Positions 28,922 through 41,546 of a stretch of DNA of 64,000 nt are shown here, piece after piece. The notes under the pieces were generated by a model, which saw only the letters and a program-made list of their open reading frames with translations, searched no databases and had not been told where the DNA came from. Both the position numbers and the translations under genes were made by a program. This DNA comes from Paenibacillus sp. NAIST15-1. Lineage in GTDB: Bacteria; Bacillota; Bacilli; Paenibacillales; Paenibacillaceae. The stretch lies in the NCBI RefSeq assembly GCF_001894745.1, contig NZ_BBYF01000025.1, forward strand, positions 1 through 64,000, in the 5' to 3' direction. Position 1 is the first letter of the stretch; every line of letters starts with the position of its first letter.

Positions 28922-30115
28922 TTATTTAATGATAGTTGCAACCGCACCAGCACCTACTGTACGGCCACCTTCGCGGATCGCGAAGCGTGTACCTTCTTCG
29001 ATCGCGATTGGAGCGATCAATTGTACAGTAACTGTGATGTTGTCACCAGGCATAACCATTTCAGTACCTTCTGGCAAGTTGATGATACCAGTTACGTCCG
29101 TTGTACGGAAGTAGAACTGTGGACGGTAGCCTGTGAAGAATGGCTTATGACGGCCACCTTCTTCTTTAGTCAAAACGTAAACTTGAGCAGTGAACTCAGT
29201 ATGTGGTTTAACCGAACCTGGCTTAACCAATACTTGACCACGCTCGATGTTGCTGCGGTCTACACCACGAAGCAACGCACCGATGTTGTCACCAGCTTGA
29301 GCGGAATCCAAAAGTTTACGGAACATTTCAACGCCTGTTACTACGGACTTACGAGTCTCTTCTTGGATACCAACGATTTCGATCTCGTCGCCGACTTTAA
29401 CAGTACCACGCTCTACGCGGCCAGTAGCAACTGTACCACGACCAGTGATGGAGAATACGTCCTCGACTGGCATCAAGAATGGCTTGTCAGTGTCACGTTC
29501 TGGAGTTGGGATGTACTCGTCGATTTGTGTGAACAATTCAACGATTTTGTCAGCCCATTCTCCGTCTGGGTTTTGAAGAGCTTCACGAGCGGAACCGCGG
29601 ATAACTGGAGTGTCATCGCCAGGGAATTCGTATTCGCTAAGCAAATCGCGAATTTCCATTTCAACCAATTCCAACAACTCTTCGTCTTCAACCATGTCGC
29701 ATTTGTTCATGAATACGACGATGTAAGGTACGCCTACTTGGCGAGACAACAAGATGTGCTCGCGTGTTTGTGGCATTGGGCCGTCAGCTGCGGATACTAC
29801 GAGAATCGCGCCATCCATTTGAGCAGCACCAGTGATCATGTTTTTAACATAGTCGGCGTGACCTGGGCAGTCAACGTGTGCATAGTGACGGTTAGCGGAC
29901 TCATACTCTACGTGGGACGTGGAGATTGTGATACCGCGCTCGCGCTCTTCTGGAGCTTTATCGATTTGATCGAATGCTACAGCTGCACCGTTACCATATT
30001 TTTTAGACAGAACTGTTGTGATAGCCGCTGTCAAAGTTGTTTTACCATGGTCAACGTGACCAATTGTACCGATATTAACGTGCGGTTTCGTACGTTCAAA
30101 CTTAGCCTTTGCCAT
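28922..30115 (-). CDS. tuf: elongation factor Tu
   Basis: A 397-aa GTPase that delivers aminoacyl-tRNA to the ribosome. G1 is [10 protein letters not shown]3 is DCPGHADY, and G4 is NKCD. Domains 2 and 3 follow, with the tRNA-binding surface. AAGGAGG is ten bases before the ATG. Last gene of the str operon, 105 bases after fusA, and ends at a strong terminator. Confidence 0.98.
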   Translation of the reverse strand: MAKAKFERTKPHVNIGTIGHVDHGKTTLTAAITTVLSKKYGNGAAVAFDQIDKAPEERERGITISTSHVEYESANRHYAHVDCPGHADYVKNMITGAAQMDGAILVVSAADGPMPQTREHILLSRQVGVPYIVVFMNKCDMVEDEELLELVEMEIRDLLSEYEFPGDDTPVIRGSAREALQNPDGEWADKIVELFTQIDEYIPTPERDTDKPFLMPVEDVFSITGRGTVATGRVERGTVKVGDEIEIVGIQEETRKSVVTGVEMFRKLLDSAQAGDNIGALLRGVDRSNIERGQVLVKPGSVKPHTEFTAQVYVLTKEEGGRHKPFFTGYRPQFYFRTTDVTGIINLPEGTEMVMPGDNITVTVQLIAPIAIEEGTRFAIREGGRTVGAGAVATIIK

Positions 30116-30220
30116 TTGAACTAGTCCTCCTTCAATAAGTGGAATAGATATATGTTATAAGCAGCCGAGACACATGACAAGTCATGCGCTCAGCCGATAG
30201 CAAATGAATCAGAAGCGAAA

Positions 30221-32296
30221 TTATTCGCCTTTGTTCTTCGCGATAATCTCTTCGGAGATATTCTTAGGAACTTCTTCATAGTGAGAGAGTTCCATAGAGA
30301 ACACACCGCGTCCTTGAGTACCGGAACGCAATGTTGTGGAGTAACCGAACATCTCGGAGAGAGGCACCTTAGCACGGATAATTTGTGCACCTGCACGAGT
30401 ATCCATACCTTCGATACGACCACGGCGGGAGTTCAACATACCCATAACGTCGCCCATATACTCTTCTGGTACTGTAACTTCTACTTTCATGATTGGCTCA
30501 AGCAATACTGGCTTACACTTGTCCTTAGCAGCTTTAAGCGCCATGGAACCAGCGATTTTAAACGCCATTTCATTGGAGTCAACATCATGGTAGGAACCAT
30601 CGAAGATAGTAGCCTTGAGGTCAACCAATGGGAAGCCTGCCAAGACACCGTTCTTCATGGATTCTTCAATACCAGCTTGAACCGCAGGTACGTATTCACG
30701 AGGGACTACGCCACCAACGATTTTGTTCTCGAACACGAATCCTGATCCTGCTTCGAGAGGTTCGAAGTCGATCCATACGTGACCGTATTGACCACGACCA
30801 CCGGACTGACGTACGAATTTACCTTCAACTTTAGCCTGTTGACGGAATGTCTCACGGTAAGCAACCTGTGGGCTACCTACGTTCGTCTCAACCTTGAACT
30901 CACGACGCATACGGTCGATGATGATATCGAGGTGAAGCTCACCCATACCGGACAAGATCGTTTGACCTGTCTCCTCATCAGTGTAAACACGGAGTGTTGG
31001 GTCTTCTTCTGTCAATTTTGACAAAGCAGTACCCATTTTATCTTGGTCTGCTTTTGTCTTCGGCTCAACTGCGATACTGATAACCGGATCTGGGAAGTTC
31101 ATGGATTCCAAGATGATCGGAGACTTCTCATCGCAGAGTGTGTCGCCTGTACCTGTATCTTTCAAACCAACGGCAGCAGCGATATCGCCAGCATGTACTG
31201 TAGCGATTTCTTCACGGCTGTTCGCATGCATTTGAAGGATACGGCCAATACGTTCACGTTTGCCTTTTGTCGCGTTCAAGACGTAAGAACCGGAATTCAA
31301 TACACCAGAGTAAACGCGGAAGAACGTCAACTTACCAACATAAGGGTCAGTCATGATCTTGAACGCAAGTGCCGAGAACGGCTCTTCGTCCGAAGAATGA
31401 CGAACTTCTTCTTCACCATCTTCAAGATGACCTTTAATGTCAGGTACATCAAGTGGGGATGGCAAGTAGTCAACGACAGCGTCAATCATGAGCTGTACGC
31501 CTTTGTTGCGGTAAGAAGAACCACATACTACTGGGAAGATTTGAACGCTGCATACCCCTTTGCGAAGAGCTGCTTTCAGTTCAGGAACTGTAATTTCTTC
31601 GCCTTCGAGGTATTTCATCATCAACTCTTCGTCGAGTTCTGCGATTTTCTCAATCATTTCCATACGAAGTTCAGCGACTTTGTCTTTGAACTCAGCAGGA
31701 ACTTCTGTTTCATCAACTTCTTTACCCAAGTCATCTTTGAAGATGTAAGCTTTCTCTTCCATCAAATCAATGATGCCTGTGAAGTCGTTTTCTGCACCGA
31801 TAGGCAGCTGAATTGCAACAGCATTCGCTTGCAAACGATCCTTCATGGACTCGATAACGTTGAGGTAATCAGCGCCGATGATGTCCATTTTGTTAACGTA
31901 AGCGATACGAGGTACGCTGTACTTGTCAGCTTGACGCCATACCGTTTCAGATTGCGGTTCTACGCCTTCTTTAGCGGAGAACACGCCTACTGCTCCGTCC
32001 AATACGCGAAGGGAACGCTCAACCTCTACCGTAAAGTCAACGTGCCCCGGAGTATCGATGATATTTACACGATGACCCTTCCATTGCGCTGTAGTCGCAG
32101 CGGAAGTGATCGTAATACCACGCTCTTGCTCTTGCTCCATCCAGTCCATCGTAGCGGCGCCTTCATGCACCTCTCCGATTTTGTGAGTACGGCCTGTGTA
32201 GAACAAGATACGCTCCGTAGTTGTTGTTTTACCGGCATCGATGTGAGCCATGATTCCGATGTTACGCGTATTTGCTAAGGAGAACTCTCTTGCCAT
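30221..32296 (-). CDS. fusA: elongation factor G
   Basis: A 691-aa translocation GTPase (692 in B. subtilis). G1 [16 protein letters not shown]3 DTPGHVDF and G4 NKMD are present, followed by domains [13 protein letters not shown] and [10 protein letters not shown] are in domain III/IV. The chosen ATG (32294-32296) has GGGAG upstream; the frame opens six codons earlier. No fusidic-acid-type change is evident by eye. Confidence 0.98.
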   Translation of the reverse strand: MAREFSLANTRNIGIMAHIDAGKTTTTERILFYTGRTHKIGEVHEGAATMDWMEQEQERGITITSAATTAQWKGHRVNIIDTPGHVDFTVEVERSLRVLDGAVGVFSAKEGVEPQSETVWRQADKYSVPRIAYVNKMDIIGADYLNVIESMKDRLQANAVAIQLPIGAENDFTGIIDLMEEKAYIFKDDLGKEVDETEVPAEFKDKVAELRMEMIEKIAELDEELMMKYLEGEEITVPELKAALRKGVCSVQIFPVVCGSSYRNKGVQLMIDAVVDYLPSPLDVPDIKGHLEDGEEEVRHSSDEEPFSALAFKIMTDPYVGKLTFFRVYSGVLNSGSYVLNATKGKRERIGRILQMHANSREEIATVHAGDIAAAVGLKDTGTGDTLCDEKSPIILESMNFPDPVISIAVEPKTKADQDKMGTALSKLTEEDPTLRVYTDEETGQTILSGMGELHLDIIIDRMRREFKVETNVGSPQVAYRETFRQQAKVEGKFVRQSGGRGQYGHVWIDFEPLEAGSGFVFENKIVGGVVPREYVPAVQAGIEESMKNGVLAGFPLVDLKATIFDGSYHDVDSNEMAFKIAGSMALKAAKDKCKPVLLEPIMKVEVTVPEEYMGDVMGMLNSRRGRIEGMDTRAGAQIIRAKVPLSEMFGYSTTLRSGTQGRGVFSMELSHYEEVPKNISEEIIAKNKGE

Positions 32297-32358
32297 GGAA
32301 TGGTCTCCCTTCAAATTGAGTTTGGTTACTCGAATATCGAGACCAAAACAGCTTTATC

Positions 32359-32829
32359 CTACCAACGGTAGTGAGCAAACGCTTTGTTCGCTTCAGCCAT
32401 TTTGTGCGTATCTTCGCGTTTCTTAACTGCTGCACCAGTGTTGTTGGAAGCATCGATAATCTCTGCTGCCAAACGCTCTTCCATCGTTTTCTCACCGCGG
32501 TTGCGGGAGTAGTTAACCAACCAGCGCAATCCCAAGGATGTGCGGCGCTCAGGTTTAACTTCGATAGGTACTTGATAGTTAGAACCACCTACACGGCGAG
32601 CTTTAACTTCAAGGACTGGCATGATGTTTTTCAGTGCTGCTTCAAATACTTCCATAGGATCGTTGCCTGTACGCTCACGAATGATTTCGAAAGAGTTGTA
32701 CAAGATCGATTGAGCAACACCACGTTTACCGTCGAGCATGATGCGGTTGATCAAGCGAGTAACAAGCTTGCTGTTATACACCGGATCCGGCAACACGTCG
32801 CGCTTAGTAACAGGACCTTTGCGTGGCAT
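32359..32829 (-). CDS. rpsG: 30S ribosomal protein S7
   Basis: A 156-aa primary binder of the 16S 3' domain and part of the E site. [23 protein letters not shown]-like [14 protein letters not shown] and [19 protein letters not shown] are signatures. AAAGGGGG precedes the ATG. In E. coli S7 represses this operon; no equivalent is visible. Confidence 0.98.
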   Translation of the reverse strand: MPRKGPVTKRDVLPDPVYNSKLVTRLINRIMLDGKRGVAQSILYNSFEIIRERTGNDPMEVFEAALKNIMPVLEVKARRVGGSNYQVPIEVKPERRTSLGLRWLVNYSRNRGEKTMEERLAAEIIDASNNTGAAVKKREDTHKMAEANKAFAHYRW

Positions 32830-32861
32830 GTGAATCCCCCTTTCTGAGTAGCATTAACTTC

Positions 32862-33281
32862 TTATTTCTTAGCTTTAGGACGCTTCGTACCGTATTTGGA
32901 ACGAGCTTGCATACGATTGTTTACACCTGCAGTATCCAATGCACCGCGAACGATGTGGTAACGAACACCCGGAAGGTCTTTTACACGACCACCGCGAACG
33001 AGAACAACACTGTGCTCTTGCAAGTTGTGGCCGATACCACCGATGTACGCTGTAACTTCTACACGGTTCGTCAAGCGAACACGAGCATATTTACGAAGCG
33101 CGGAGTTCGGTTTCTTCGGAGTCATTGTACCTACACGAGTGCAGACACCGCGTTTTTGTGGCGCGCTCAAATCCGTTTCTTCGCGTTTCAACGCGTTGAA
33201 ACCTTTTTGCAAAGCTGGGGATTTGGATTTAGTTACTTTATCTTTGCGGCCCTTACGTACCAATTGGTTAATTGTTGGCAT
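32862..33281 (-). CDS. rpsL: 30S ribosomal protein S12
   Basis: A 139-aa decoding-site protein. [12 protein letters not shown] opens it. The streptomycin-sensitive lysines are wild type in [13 protein letters not shown] and [12 protein letters not shown], and the beta-methylthiolated Asp site is that of GRVKDLPG. The chosen ATG (33279-33281) has AAGGGGGTG upstream; the frame opens 12 codons earlier. Confidence 0.98.
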   Translation of the reverse strand: MPTINQLVRKGRKDKVTKSKSPALQKGFNALKREETDLSAPQKRGVCTRVGTMTPKKPNSALRKYARVRLTNRVEVTAYIGGIGHNLQEHSVVLVRGGRVKDLPGVRYHIVRGALDTAGVNNRMQARSKYGTKRPKAKK

Positions 33282-33417
33282 GTTGGCACCCCCTTCCCAT
33301 ATTATCGACACCTTCATAAATCATTCATTTAAGTCCACAGATCCAGGTGGTTCATAAATGAACAAATGAAATGTCTTTGCCCCAGAATTTCTTCTGTTAC
33401 AAAAACAATCGGCTTCC

Positions 33418-33672
33418 CTATTCTTCTTCAACGACAGCTGCGACTGCTGCACCTACTTCGATGCCGCATGCCTTGCCAAGGTCGCGCATCGTGCTGACAT
33501 ATGTCAATTTGATGCCCTTCTTCTCACATAAGCTTACGACTTTCGATGTAACGTGGTCATCAGCGTCTTCGGCAATGTACACCTCGATGGCTTTATCAAG
33601 TTCAACCATCTTCAATGTTTGCTTCGTCCCAATACGAATTGTTGCATCCTGTAAACCTTTTTCATTAGACAT
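33418..33672 (-). CDS. L7Ae-family K-turn-binding protein (YbxF-like)
   Basis: An 84-aa protein of the L7Ae/L30e/S12e family: GTKQTLKMVELDKAIEVYI and VGAAVAAVVEE. B. subtilis YbxF binds K-turn RNA such as the SAM-riboswitch K-turn; its cellular role is unclear. I chose the ATG at 33670-33672, ten bases after GGAGG; 20 earlier codons are not family-like. First gene of the str operon, as in Bacillus. Confidence 0.9.
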   Translation of the reverse strand: MSNEKGLQDATIRIGTKQTLKMVELDKAIEVYIAEDADDHVTSKVVSLCEKKGIKLTYVSTMRDLGKACGIEVGAAVAAVVEEE

Positions 33673-33722
33673 GATGCATGTTCCTCCAAAAGTACAGGTC
33701 TTTGTCTTGGGCACACTACGAC

Positions 33723-33751
33723 ATAATAGCACTTCGTTTACCCAGTGTCAA
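33723..33751 (-). promoter_or_regulatory. sigma-A promoter of the str operon
   Basis: On the minus strand perfect -35 TTGACA (33746-33751), 17-base spacer, -10 TATTAT (33723-33728), right after the rpoC terminator. It drives the L7Ae-like gene, rpsL, rpsG, fusA and tuf. Confidence 0.88.
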
Positions 33752-33792
33752 GCAATTTCATAACTTCTTTTTTAAAACGATATATTTGTCAC

Positions 33793-33832
33793 AAAAATGG
33801 AGGTTGGCGCCATCTAGACAGCGCCAACCACC
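33793..33832 (-). terminator. terminator after rpoC
   Basis: On the minus strand GGTTGGCGC, 10-base loop, GCGCCAACC, then TCCATTTTTG. The stem is strong but the T-run starts four bases later, so it may not be complete. Confidence 0.75.
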
Positions 33833-33857
33833 TCATTTGAAACCTCTATAGTAGAGC

Positions 33858-36800
33858 TTACTCCGCTGCGCCAACACCTGCTGCATCAAGGGATTCTTCC
33901 GTTACTTCCTCGTCAAGCGGATTAATCACTTTAACGCTGCGATAACGGTTCATACCTGTACCTGCAGGAATCAACTTACCGATAATAACGTTCTCTTTCA
34001 AGCCGAGCAATTGGTCGACTTTACCTTTGATCGCTGCATCAGTAAGAACTCGAGTCGTCTCCTGGAAGGATGCTGCAGACAAGAAGGAGTCTGTCTCCAA
34101 GGATGCCTTCGTGATACCGAGCAAGATCGGTTTCGCAACAGCAGGTTCCTTGCCAGAGAGGATCGCTTCTTTGTTCGCTGCTTCATATTCATGCATGTCA
34201 ACGAATGATCCTGGAAGCAATGTCGTTTCACCCGCATCGATGATACGGATTTTACGAAGCATTTGCTTGATCATAACTTCGACGTGCTTATCGTTAATTT
34301 CTACCCCTTGGTTCCGGTATACGCGTTGAACTTCCTGCAAGATGTAGTTCTGAACGCCACGGATACCTTTAATGCGGAGCATTTCTTTAGGGTCGATAGA
34401 ACCGTCTGTAATCTCATCGCCGGCTTCGATTGCCATGCCTTCGCTTACGCGGACACGAGAACCATATGTGACGGAGTACACTTTGGACTCTGCCTCACCT
34501 TGGACTTCGATTTCACGACGATCTTTCGCTTCGCGAATTTCTTTAACCACACCATCGATCTCGGAAATGATCGCTTGCCCTTTCGGATTACGCGCCTCGA
34601 ACAACTCCTGGATACGCGGCAAACCTTGAGTAATATCGTCACCCGCGACACCACCGGTATGGAACGTACGCATGGTGAGCTGTGTACCTGGTTCACCGAT
34701 GGACTGAGCCGCGATGATACCAACAGATTCACCAATTTCAACGTGCTTACCAGTCGCCAGGTTGCGACCATAACAAATCTTACATACACCGTGACGAGCA
34801 CGGCAGCTGAGTACGGAACGAATCATCATCTTCTTGACGCCAGCATTGACGATCAACTCTGCCTTATCCGTATCAATCAGTTCGTTACGGTTAACAAGGA
34901 TCTCCTTTGTCTCCGGATGACGAACCGTTTCACCGGAATAGCGACCTTCGATACGGTCGTACAAGCCTTCGATAACTTCCTTACCGTCGGAGATGTTGGC
35001 TACTAAGAAGCCTTTATCCGTACCACAATCTTCTTCACGAACGATAACGTCTTGTGCAACGTCAACGAGACGACGAGTCAAGTAACCCGAATCCGCCGTA
35101 CGAAGAGCCGTATCCGCGAGACCTTTACGCGCACCGTGAGTGGAAATAAAGTATTCCAAGACCGTCAGGCCCTCACGGAAGTTCGATTTAATTGGCAACT
35201 CGATGATTCGACCGGACGGGTTGGCCATGAGACCACGCATACCACCCAACTGAGTAATCTGCGATTTGTTACCCCGTGCTTTGGAGTCAACCATGAGCAT
35301 GATGGAGTTGTAACGTTCCATCGATTTCATCAAAATCTCGGTAATACGATCTTTCGTGTTTGACCATACCTCGATAACACGATCGTAACGTTCCTCATTC
35401 GTAATCAGACCACGACGATACTGATTTGTAATGACACGAACCTTCTCTTCGGATTCCTTCAAGATATCCACTTTCTCTTGCGGTACGATAACGTCGGATA
35501 CCGCAATCGAGATACCTGCTTTTGTGGAATACGTAAAGCCGATCTCCTTGATTCGATCCAAAATAACCGAAGTCTTCGTTGTATGGAATACATCGAAGCA
35601 GCGGGCGATAATTTGACCAAGATAGTCTTTACCTACCCCACCTGTTTGCGGAATATTTTCGATTATTTCTCTAATATTCGCGCCTTTCTCATATACGAAA
35701 TAATGATCCGGTGTTCCCTCGAACAAATTGCGCTTCGTCGGCTCATTGATGTACGGGAAATCTGCCGGGAATATTTCGTTGAAAATGATACGTCCAACCG
35801 TTGTAATAAGGAACGCATCTTGTTGTTTTTCAGTAAAGTCAGACTTGCCCAATTCACGTACTGGAATTGCAACACGTGCATGCAAGGATGCTGAACCACG
35901 TTGATAAGCAGATACAGCCTCATTGACGGAGCCAAAGATCATACCTGTTCCTTTAGCTTCCTTGTTGTCCATCGTCAAGTAGAAGGATCCGAGAACCATA
36001 TCCTGAGATGGTGTTACAACTGGCTTACCGTCTTTCGGGTTCAAGATGTTGCCGGAAGCGAGCATAAGAAGACGAGCTTCTGCTTGTGCTTCTGCAGACA
36101 ACGGAACGTGAACCGCCATTTGGTCACCGTCGAAGTCAGCGTTGTAGGCTGTACATACGAGTGGGTGAAGACGGATTGCTTTCCCTTCTACCAGAATCGG
36201 TTCAAATGCTTGGATACCGAGTCGGTGAAGTGTTGGTGCACGGTTAAGCAAGACTGGGTGCTCACGAATAACCTCTTCGAGAACGTCCCATACTTCCGGG
36301 CTAATGCGCTCTACTTTACGTTTCGCGCTCTTAATATTGTGTGCCAAACCTTTATTCACGAGTTCTTTCATGACAAAAGGTTTGAACAGCTCAAGCGCCA
36401 TTTCCTTCGGCAAACCACATTGGTACATCTTCAAGTAAGGACCTACGACGATAACGGAACGACCAGAGTAGTCAACCCGTTTACCGAGCAAGTTCTGACG
36501 GAAGCGACCTTGCTTACCTTTGAGCATATGGCTGAGCGATTTCAATGGACGGTTACCAGGGCCTGTTACTGGACGACCACGGCGACCGTTATCAATCAAT
36601 GCGTCTACTGCTTCCTGCAGCATGCGCTTCTCGTTCTGTACGATAATGTCCGGAGCACCCAAATCAAGCAAACGCTTCAAGCGGTTGTTCCGGTTGATAA
36701 CACGGCGATACAGGTCATTCAAGTCAGACGTCGCAAAGCGACCGCCATCGAGCTGTACCATTGGACGAAGCTCTGGAGGAATAACTGGAAGAACATCGAG

Positions 36801-37481
36801 AATCATCCAATCTGGTTGGTTGCCAGAGTTACGGAATGCCTCGATTACTTCTAGTCGCTTGATCGCACGGTTGCGGCGTTGGCCTTGTGCCGTACGAAGC
36901 TCTTCCTTCAGCACTTCAAGTTCTTTCTCAACATCCAAGTCTTGCAACAGCTTCTTAACTGCTTCAGCACCCATACCAGCTTGGAATGCATGACCATATT
37001 TCTCACGGTAGCTGCGATATTCCTTCTCGGAAAGCAGTTGCTTTTTCTCAAGAGGTGTATCCCCGGGCTCTGTTACAACATAAGAAGCAAAGTAAATGAT
37101 CTCTTCCAAGGAGCGTGGAGACATGTCCAGCGCCAAGCCCATGCGGCTTGGAATTCCCTTGAAGTACCAAATGTGCGATACAGGAGCAGCCAATTCAATA
37201 TGGCCCATCCGTTCACGGCGCACCTTCTGGCGTGTTACTTCAACGCCGCATCGATCACAGACAACGCCTTTGTAACGTACACGCTTGTATTTACCGCAAT
37301 GACACTCCCAGTCCTTCGTCGGTCCGAAAATCTTCTCGCAGAACAAACCTTCTTTCTCCGGTTTGAGCGTACGATAGTTAATCGTTTCCGGCTTCTTGAC
37401 TTCGCCACGGGACCAAGAACGAATCTTTTCGGGAGAGGCAAGCCCGATTTTCATAAATTCAAAATTGTTGACGTCCATCAA
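33858..37481 (-). CDS. rpoC: RNA polymerase beta' subunit
   Basis: A 1207-aa catalytic subunit. The zinc-binding domain has [20 protein letters not shown], the active-site Mg loop is [13 protein letters not shown], and the second zinc site is [13 protein letters not shown]. The trigger loop lies in [18 protein letters not shown]. The start is either TTG (37479-37481, eight bases after AAGGAGG) or the ATG next to it; I chose TTG, which gives MMDVNNF like the B. subtilis MLDVNNF. The frame runs 44 codons further upstream without family similarity. Confidence 0.97.
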   Translation of the reverse strand: MMDVNNFEFMKIGLASPEKIRSWSRGEVKKPETINYRTLKPEKEGLFCEKIFGPTKDWECHCGKYKRVRYKGVVCDRCGVEVTRQKVRRERMGHIELAAPVSHIWYFKGIPSRMGLALDMSPRSLEEIIYFASYVVTEPGDTPLEKKQLLSEKEYRSYREKYGHAFQAGMGAEAVKKLLQDLDVEKELEVLKEELRTAQGQRRNRAIKRLEVIEAFRNSGNQPDWMILDVLPVIPPELRPMVQLDGGRFATSDLNDLYRRVINRNNRLKRLLDLGAPDIIVQNEKRMLQEAVDALIDNGRRGRPVTGPGNRPLKSLSHMLKGKQGRFRQNLLGKRVDYSGRSVIVVGPYLKMYQCGLPKEMALELFKPFVMKELVNKGLAHNIKSAKRKVERISPEVWDVLEEVIREHPVLLNRAPTLHRLGIQAFEPILVEGKAIRLHPLVCTAYNADFDGDQMAVHVPLSAEAQAEARLLMLASGNILNPKDGKPVVTPSQDMVLGSFYLTMDNKEAKGTGMIFGSVNEAVSAYQRGSASLHARVAIPVRELGKSDFTEKQQDAFLITTVGRIIFNEIFPADFPYINEPTKRNLFEGTPDHYFVYEKGANIREIIENIPQTGGVGKDYLGQIIARCFDVFHTTKTSVILDRIKEIGFTYSTKAGISIAVSDVIVPQEKVDILKESEEKVRVITNQYRRGLITNEERYDRVIEVWSNTKDRITEILMKSMERYNSIMLMVDSKARGNKSQITQLGGMRGLMANPSGRIIELPIKSNFREGLTVLEYFISTHGARKGLADTALRTADSGYLTRRLVDVAQDVIVREEDCGTDKGFLVANISDGKEVIEGLYDRIEGRYSGETVRHPETKEILVNRNELIDTDKAELIVNAGVKKMMIRSVLSCRARHGVCKICYGRNLATGKHVEIGESVGIIAAQSIGEPGTQLTMRTFHTGGVAGDDITQGLPRIQELFEARNPKGQAIISEIDGVVKEIREAKDRREIEVQGEAESKVYSVTYGSRVRVSEGMAIEAGDEITDGSIDPKEMLRIKGIRGVQNYILQEVQRVYRNQGVEINDKHVEVMIKQMLRKIRIIDAGETTLLPGSFVDMHEYEAANKEAILSGKEPAVAKPILLGITKASLETDSFLSAASFQETTRVLTDAAIKGKVDQLLGLKENVIIGKLIPAGTGMNRYRSVKVINPLDEEVTEESLDAAGVGAAE

Positions 37482-37633
37482 GGAGCGACCCTCCTTAATC
37501 TGTACTTGAGTGTACCGCTCTGTCAGTACACAGGAGCGGAATTCTGTGTTCGAACCATATATGGGCTGGCGGTGGCCGTATAGCAATTCGCTAACGGCCA
37601 CCGTCCGATCCAACGTTATACGACTTCGGCAGC

Positions 37634-40600
37634 TTACTCGGTGACGTACTCGTCATCCATGCCGAGATTCAACTTATCCTGCGGAATATCGTCATCTTCA
37701 TCGATTTCACGCATCTCAATTTCTTCTTCGTTCTCTGTCAAGATCTTGACATCCATACCCAAGCTTTGCAGCTCTTTGATAAGAACCTTGAACGATTCAG
37801 GAACACCTGGCTCAGGAACATTTTCGCCCTTCACAATCGATTCATACGTCTTCACGCGGCCGACGACATCATCGGACTTGACTGTAAGAATCTCTTGCAA
37901 TGTATAAGCTGCACCATAGGCTTCGAGTGCCCATACCTCCATCTCCCCGAAGCGCTGACCACCGAACTGTGCTTTACCACCAAGCGGCTGCTGCGTAACG
38001 AGAGAGTATGGTCCAGTAGAACGAGCATGGATCTTATCATCAACCATGTGTGCGAGCTTGATCATGTACATGACACCAACCGTAACTTCGCGCTCGAACG
38101 GGTCACCTGTACGACCGTCGTACAAGATTGTCTTACCGTTGCGCTGCATGCCTGCTTCTTCCATCGTATCGAACACGTCATACTCTGTAGCACCGTCGAA
38201 TACCGGAGTAGCCATGTGCATACCAAGATAACGTGCCGCCATACCCAAGTGAACCTCGAGTACCTGACCGATGTTCATCCGCGATGGTACCCCTAGTGGG
38301 TTCAAGACGACTTGAACAGGCGTACCGTCCGGAAGGAACGGCATATCTTCTTCAGGCAAGATACGTGCGATGACACCCTTGTTACCGTGGCGTCCCGCCA
38401 TCTTATCGCCCTCGGAAATTTTACGTTTTTGGGCAATATAAACACGAACGAGTTGATTCACACCTGGAGGGAGTTCGTCCCCGTTCTCACGTGTAAATAC
38501 TTTAACATCAACGACGATACCGTCAGTACCGTGAGGCACACGCAAGGAAGTATCACGTACTTCACGCGCCTTCTCGCCGAAGATTGCATGCAAGAGGCGT
38601 TCTTCTGCTGTCAGTTCCGTAACCCCTTTAGGTGTTACTTTACCAACGAGAATGTCACCGTCTTTAATTTCCGCACCGACGCGAATGATTCCGCGCTCAT
38701 CCAAGTTCTTGAGCGCTTCTTCGCCGACGTTCGGAATATCACGAGTAATCTCTTCTGGTCCAAGTTTCGTATCACGAGCTTCGGACTCGTACTCTTCGAT
38801 GTGAATGGACGTGTATACATCCTCTTTCACCATCTTCTCGGAGAGCAAGATCGCATCCTCGTAGTTGTAACCTTCCCATGTCATGAACGCGACAACAACG
38901 TTGCGTCCAAGGGCCAATTCGCCGACCTCTGTGGAAGGGCCGTCCGCCAAGATGTCGCCTTTCTTAACGATATCGCCTTTCTTGGCAAGTGGACGTTGGT
39001 TAATGCATGTTCCTTGGTTGGAACGCATAAACTTCTGCAATTTATATTTGACGAGGTCACCTCTGACCTCTTTACCATCAATCACTTCAACCTTGCGAAC
39101 TTGAACTTCATTCGCTGTAACACGCTCGATGACACCGTCTACTTTGGAGACGATACATACACCAGAGTCTTTTGCAGACTTGTATTCCATTCCTGTACCA
39201 ACAAACGGAGCTTCTGGTATGAGCAAAGGCACCGCTTGCCGCTGCATGTTCGATCCCATGAGCGCACGGTTGGAGTCATCGTTCTCCAAGAACGGAATGA
39301 GCGCTGTCGCTACCGACACAACCTGCTTCGGCGATACGTCCATGTAGTCAACACGATCCGTAGGCATCGTCAAGATGTTATCTGATTGCTTGTTGTAACG
39401 AACGATAGCTGTTTCGTCACGGAATGTGCCGTCTTCATTCAGCGGTGCATTCGCCTGTGCGACTACATAGTTATCTTCTTCGTCAGCAGTCATGTAATCG
39501 ATTTGTTCTGTAACCTGCCCTGTCTTCGGATCGACCCAACGATATGGTGCTTCAATGAAGCCATACTCGTTCACTCGAGCAAACGTAGACAAGGAGTTGA
39601 TCAAACCGATGTTCGGACCCTCTGGAGTCTCGATCGGACACATACGGCCATAGTGGGATGGATGGACGTCACGAACTTCAAAGCCCGCGCGCTCACGCGT
39701 CAAACCACCAGGTCCGAGTGCAGACAGACGACGCTTATGCGTAAGTTCCGCAAGTGGGTTCGTCTGATCCATGAACTGAGACAACTGCGAGCTACCGAAG
39801 AACTCTTTAATGGATGCAATAACCGGGCGAATGTTAATGAGCGCCTGTGGCGTAATCACGTTCGCATCCTGAATGGACATCCGCTCGCGCACAACGCGCT
39901 CCATACGGGACAAACCGATACGGAACTGGTTCTGCAGCAATTCACCAACGGAACGCAGACGACGGTTACCCAAGTGGTCGATATCATCTGTGCTACCAAT
40001 TCCGTGCAGCAAGTTAATAAAATAGTTGATCGACGAAATGATATCCGCAGGAGTAATGTTCTTCACGGACTTGTCGATATTGCGGTTTGCAATAATTTTA
40101 GTAACTTTACCGTCCTCAATTGGCGAGAACACGTCGATGACTTGGACCGGAATATCTTCCGACTCCATAACTCCGCCTGCCACATGATAGGTTTTGAAAC
40201 CTACATTGCTTTCAAGACGAGGCAGAATTTCGTCCAAGAGACGACGGTCAACAACTTGACCTGCTTCAGCAATGATTTCGCCTGTTTCTGTATCAACAAG
40301 CGATTCCGCCAAGCGTTGGTTGAACAAACGGTTCTTAATGTGAAGCTTCTTATTAATCTTGTAACGACCTACATTCGCTAGATCATAGCGCTTCGGATCG
40401 AAGAAACGTGCAATCAGCAAGCTTCTTGCATTCTCGAGTGTAGGAGGCTCGCCCGGACGCAGACGCTCGTAGATTTCAATCAGAGCCTTCTCTGTTGAAT
40501 CCGTATTATCTTTGTCCAGCGTATTGCGGATATACTCATCATGGCCAAGCAAATCTAAGATTTGCTCGTCTGTACCGAATCCAAGTGCTCTCAGCAATAC

Positions 40601-41176
40601 CGTAACAGGAATTTTACGAGTACGGTCGATACGAACATAGATAATGTCCTTCGCATCCATCTCAAGTTCCAGCCATGCACCACGATTCGGAATAACTGTC
40701 GCCGTGTAAGTTTTCTTCCCGTTCTTGTCAACTTTAGTACTGAAATAGACACTCGGAGAGCGAACCAACTGGCTGACAATTACACGTTCAGCACCATTAA
40801 TGACGAACGTGCCCGTTTCCGTCATGAGCGGGAAATCACCCATAAACACTTCCTGCTCTTTGACCTCTCCGGTCTCTTTGTTAAGAAGGCGCACTTTAAC
40901 GCGGAGCGGCGCCGCATAAGTTACATCGCGTTCTTTCGAATCATCGACTGTATATTTGGGTTCACCCAAGCTGTAATCGATAAATTCCAAAACCAAATTA
41001 CCTGTGAAATCCTGAATCGGCGAAATATCTTGGAACATTTCGCGCAATCCTTCGTCCAAAAACCATTGATACGATTTCTGTTGGATTTCAATCAAGTTCG
41101 GAACTTCGAGTACCTCTTTGATGCGCGCATAACTGCGCCGAGTGCGTCGTCCATATTGAACAAGATGTCCTGCCAA
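37634..41176 (-). CDS. rpoB: RNA polymerase beta subunit
   Basis: A 1180-aa catalytic subunit. The rifampicin pocket [20 protein letters not shown] and [11 protein letters not shown] is wild type at the usual resistance positions. The flap and the [18 protein letters not shown] active-site region are intact. It starts at TTG (41174-41176) seven bases after GAGGGGTGA, giving [19 protein letters not shown]; six further in-frame codons upstream cover that site. It precedes rpoC by 152 bases and lies behind a long structured leader. Confidence 0.97.
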   Translation of the reverse strand: MAGHLVQYGRRTRRSYARIKEVLEVPNLIEIQQKSYQWFLDEGLREMFQDISPIQDFTGNLVLEFIDYSLGEPKYTVDDSKERDVTYAAPLRVKVRLLNKETGEVKEQEVFMGDFPLMTETGTFVINGAERVIVSQLVRSPSVYFSTKVDKNGKKTYTATVIPNRGAWLELEMDAKDIIYVRIDRTRKIPVTVLLRALGFGTDEQILDLLGHDEYIRNTLDKDNTDSTEKALIEIYERLRPGEPPTLENARSLLIARFFDPKRYDLANVGRYKINKKLHIKNRLFNQRLAESLVDTETGEIIAEAGQVVDRRLLDEILPRLESNVGFKTYHVAGGVMESEDIPVQVIDVFSPIEDGKVTKIIANRNIDKSVKNITPADIISSINYFINLLHGIGSTDDIDHLGNRRLRSVGELLQNQFRIGLSRMERVVRERMSIQDANVITPQALINIRPVIASIKEFFGSSQLSQFMDQTNPLAELTHKRRLSALGPGGLTRERAGFEVRDVHPSHYGRMCPIETPEGPNIGLINSLSTFARVNEYGFIEAPYRWVDPKTGQVTEQIDYMTADEEDNYVVAQANAPLNEDGTFRDETAIVRYNKQSDNILTMPTDRVDYMDVSPKQVVSVATALIPFLENDDSNRALMGSNMQRQAVPLLIPEAPFVGTGMEYKSAKDSGVCIVSKVDGVIERVTANEVQVRKVEVIDGKEVRGDLVKYKLQKFMRSNQGTCINQRPLAKKGDIVKKGDILADGPSTEVGELALGRNVVVAFMTWEGYNYEDAILLSEKMVKEDVYTSIHIEEYESEARDTKLGPEEITRDIPNVGEEALKNLDERGIIRVGAEIKDGDILVGKVTPKGVTELTAEERLLHAIFGEKAREVRDTSLRVPHGTDGIVVDVKVFTRENGDELPPGVNQLVRVYIAQKRKISEGDKMAGRHGNKGVIARILPEEDMPFLPDGTPVQVVLNPLGVPSRMNIGQVLEVHLGMAARYLGMHMATPVFDGATEYDVFDTMEEAGMQRNGKTILYDGRTGDPFEREVTVGVMYMIKLAHMVDDKIHARSTGPYSLVTQQPLGGKAQFGGQRFGEMEVWALEAYGAAYTLQEILTVKSDDVVGRVKTYESIVKGENVPEPGVPESFKVLIKELQSLGMDVKILTENEEEIEMREIDEDDDIPQDKLNLGMDDEYVTE

Positions 41177-41517
41177 CTTTAACTCACCCCTCATGTCTAC
41201 TCACAAAAATGGATTGCGAATCCTTTTCGGTATCCTTTATAATAAAGTCCACGAAAGAGACTCTAAAAACAAATGATATAGTACAAAATGTCAGAAAAAA
41301 GAAAAACGCACGTTCACGGCAAAACGCAAATGCGATGGACGCCGTTTTCCCCCGTGTCGCCGTTTCCTGTTGTCGATACAACTACATATCCGATAGACTT
41401 GCCCAAAATGTAAACATTATACGTCATTTCGCAAAAATGTATGCATCCTTTCAAAAAAAGGCTTGACATTTGGGCCATGTGTAGACATGGAGTCCATCCT
41501 AATACTGACATTTTATA
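41177..41517 (-). other. rpoB leader with hairpins and T-tracts
   Basis: About 340 bases without a gene. On the minus strand it holds a hairpin CCATGT-GTAG type arm pair (41475-41490) followed by T7. Further down are two near-identical GGAAACGGCG and GGAAAACGGCG blocks. An ACGGC/GCCGT dyad then precedes a 13-base pyrimidine tract TTTTTCTTTTTTT. This looks like a transcript with one or two weak attenuators, but no known RNA family matches. Confidence 0.5.
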
Positions 41518-41546
41518 ATAATACCATATTGGGAACTCAGAGTCAA
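41518..41546 (-). promoter_or_regulatory. sigma-A promoter of rpoB-rpoC
   Basis: On the minus strand -35 TTGACT (41541-41546), 17-base spacer, -10 TATTAT (41518-41523). The -35 overlaps the stop codon of the methyltransferase gene. A second TATAAT (41416-41421) exists but lacks a good -35. Confidence 0.78.

Noticed and set aside
28802-30124. 440-aa open frame on the plus strand opposite tuf
   Set aside because: It mirrors the highly biased tuf coding strand, has no recognisable domain and lacks a ribosome-binding site. A shadow frame.
30116-30220. Internal promoter of tuf (TTGTCA with TATAAC)
   Set aside because: The spacing is about 15 bases, too short for a convincing sigma-A promoter.
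31043-32278. 411-aa open frame opposite fusA
   Set aside because: Antisense shadow of a conserved gene, with random-looking Cys/Phe/His-rich sequence.
39700-39820. Rifampicin-resistance changes in rpoB
   Set aside because: The pocket residues read as wild type.
38312-40381. Long plus-strand open frames opposite rpoB
   Set aside because: Same codon-bias effect as above. The rpoB reading frame is intact and fully explains the region.
41293-41313. T-tract in the rpoB leader as a full terminator
   Set aside because: The preceding stem is short or too far from the tract, so I list it as a possible attenuator only.
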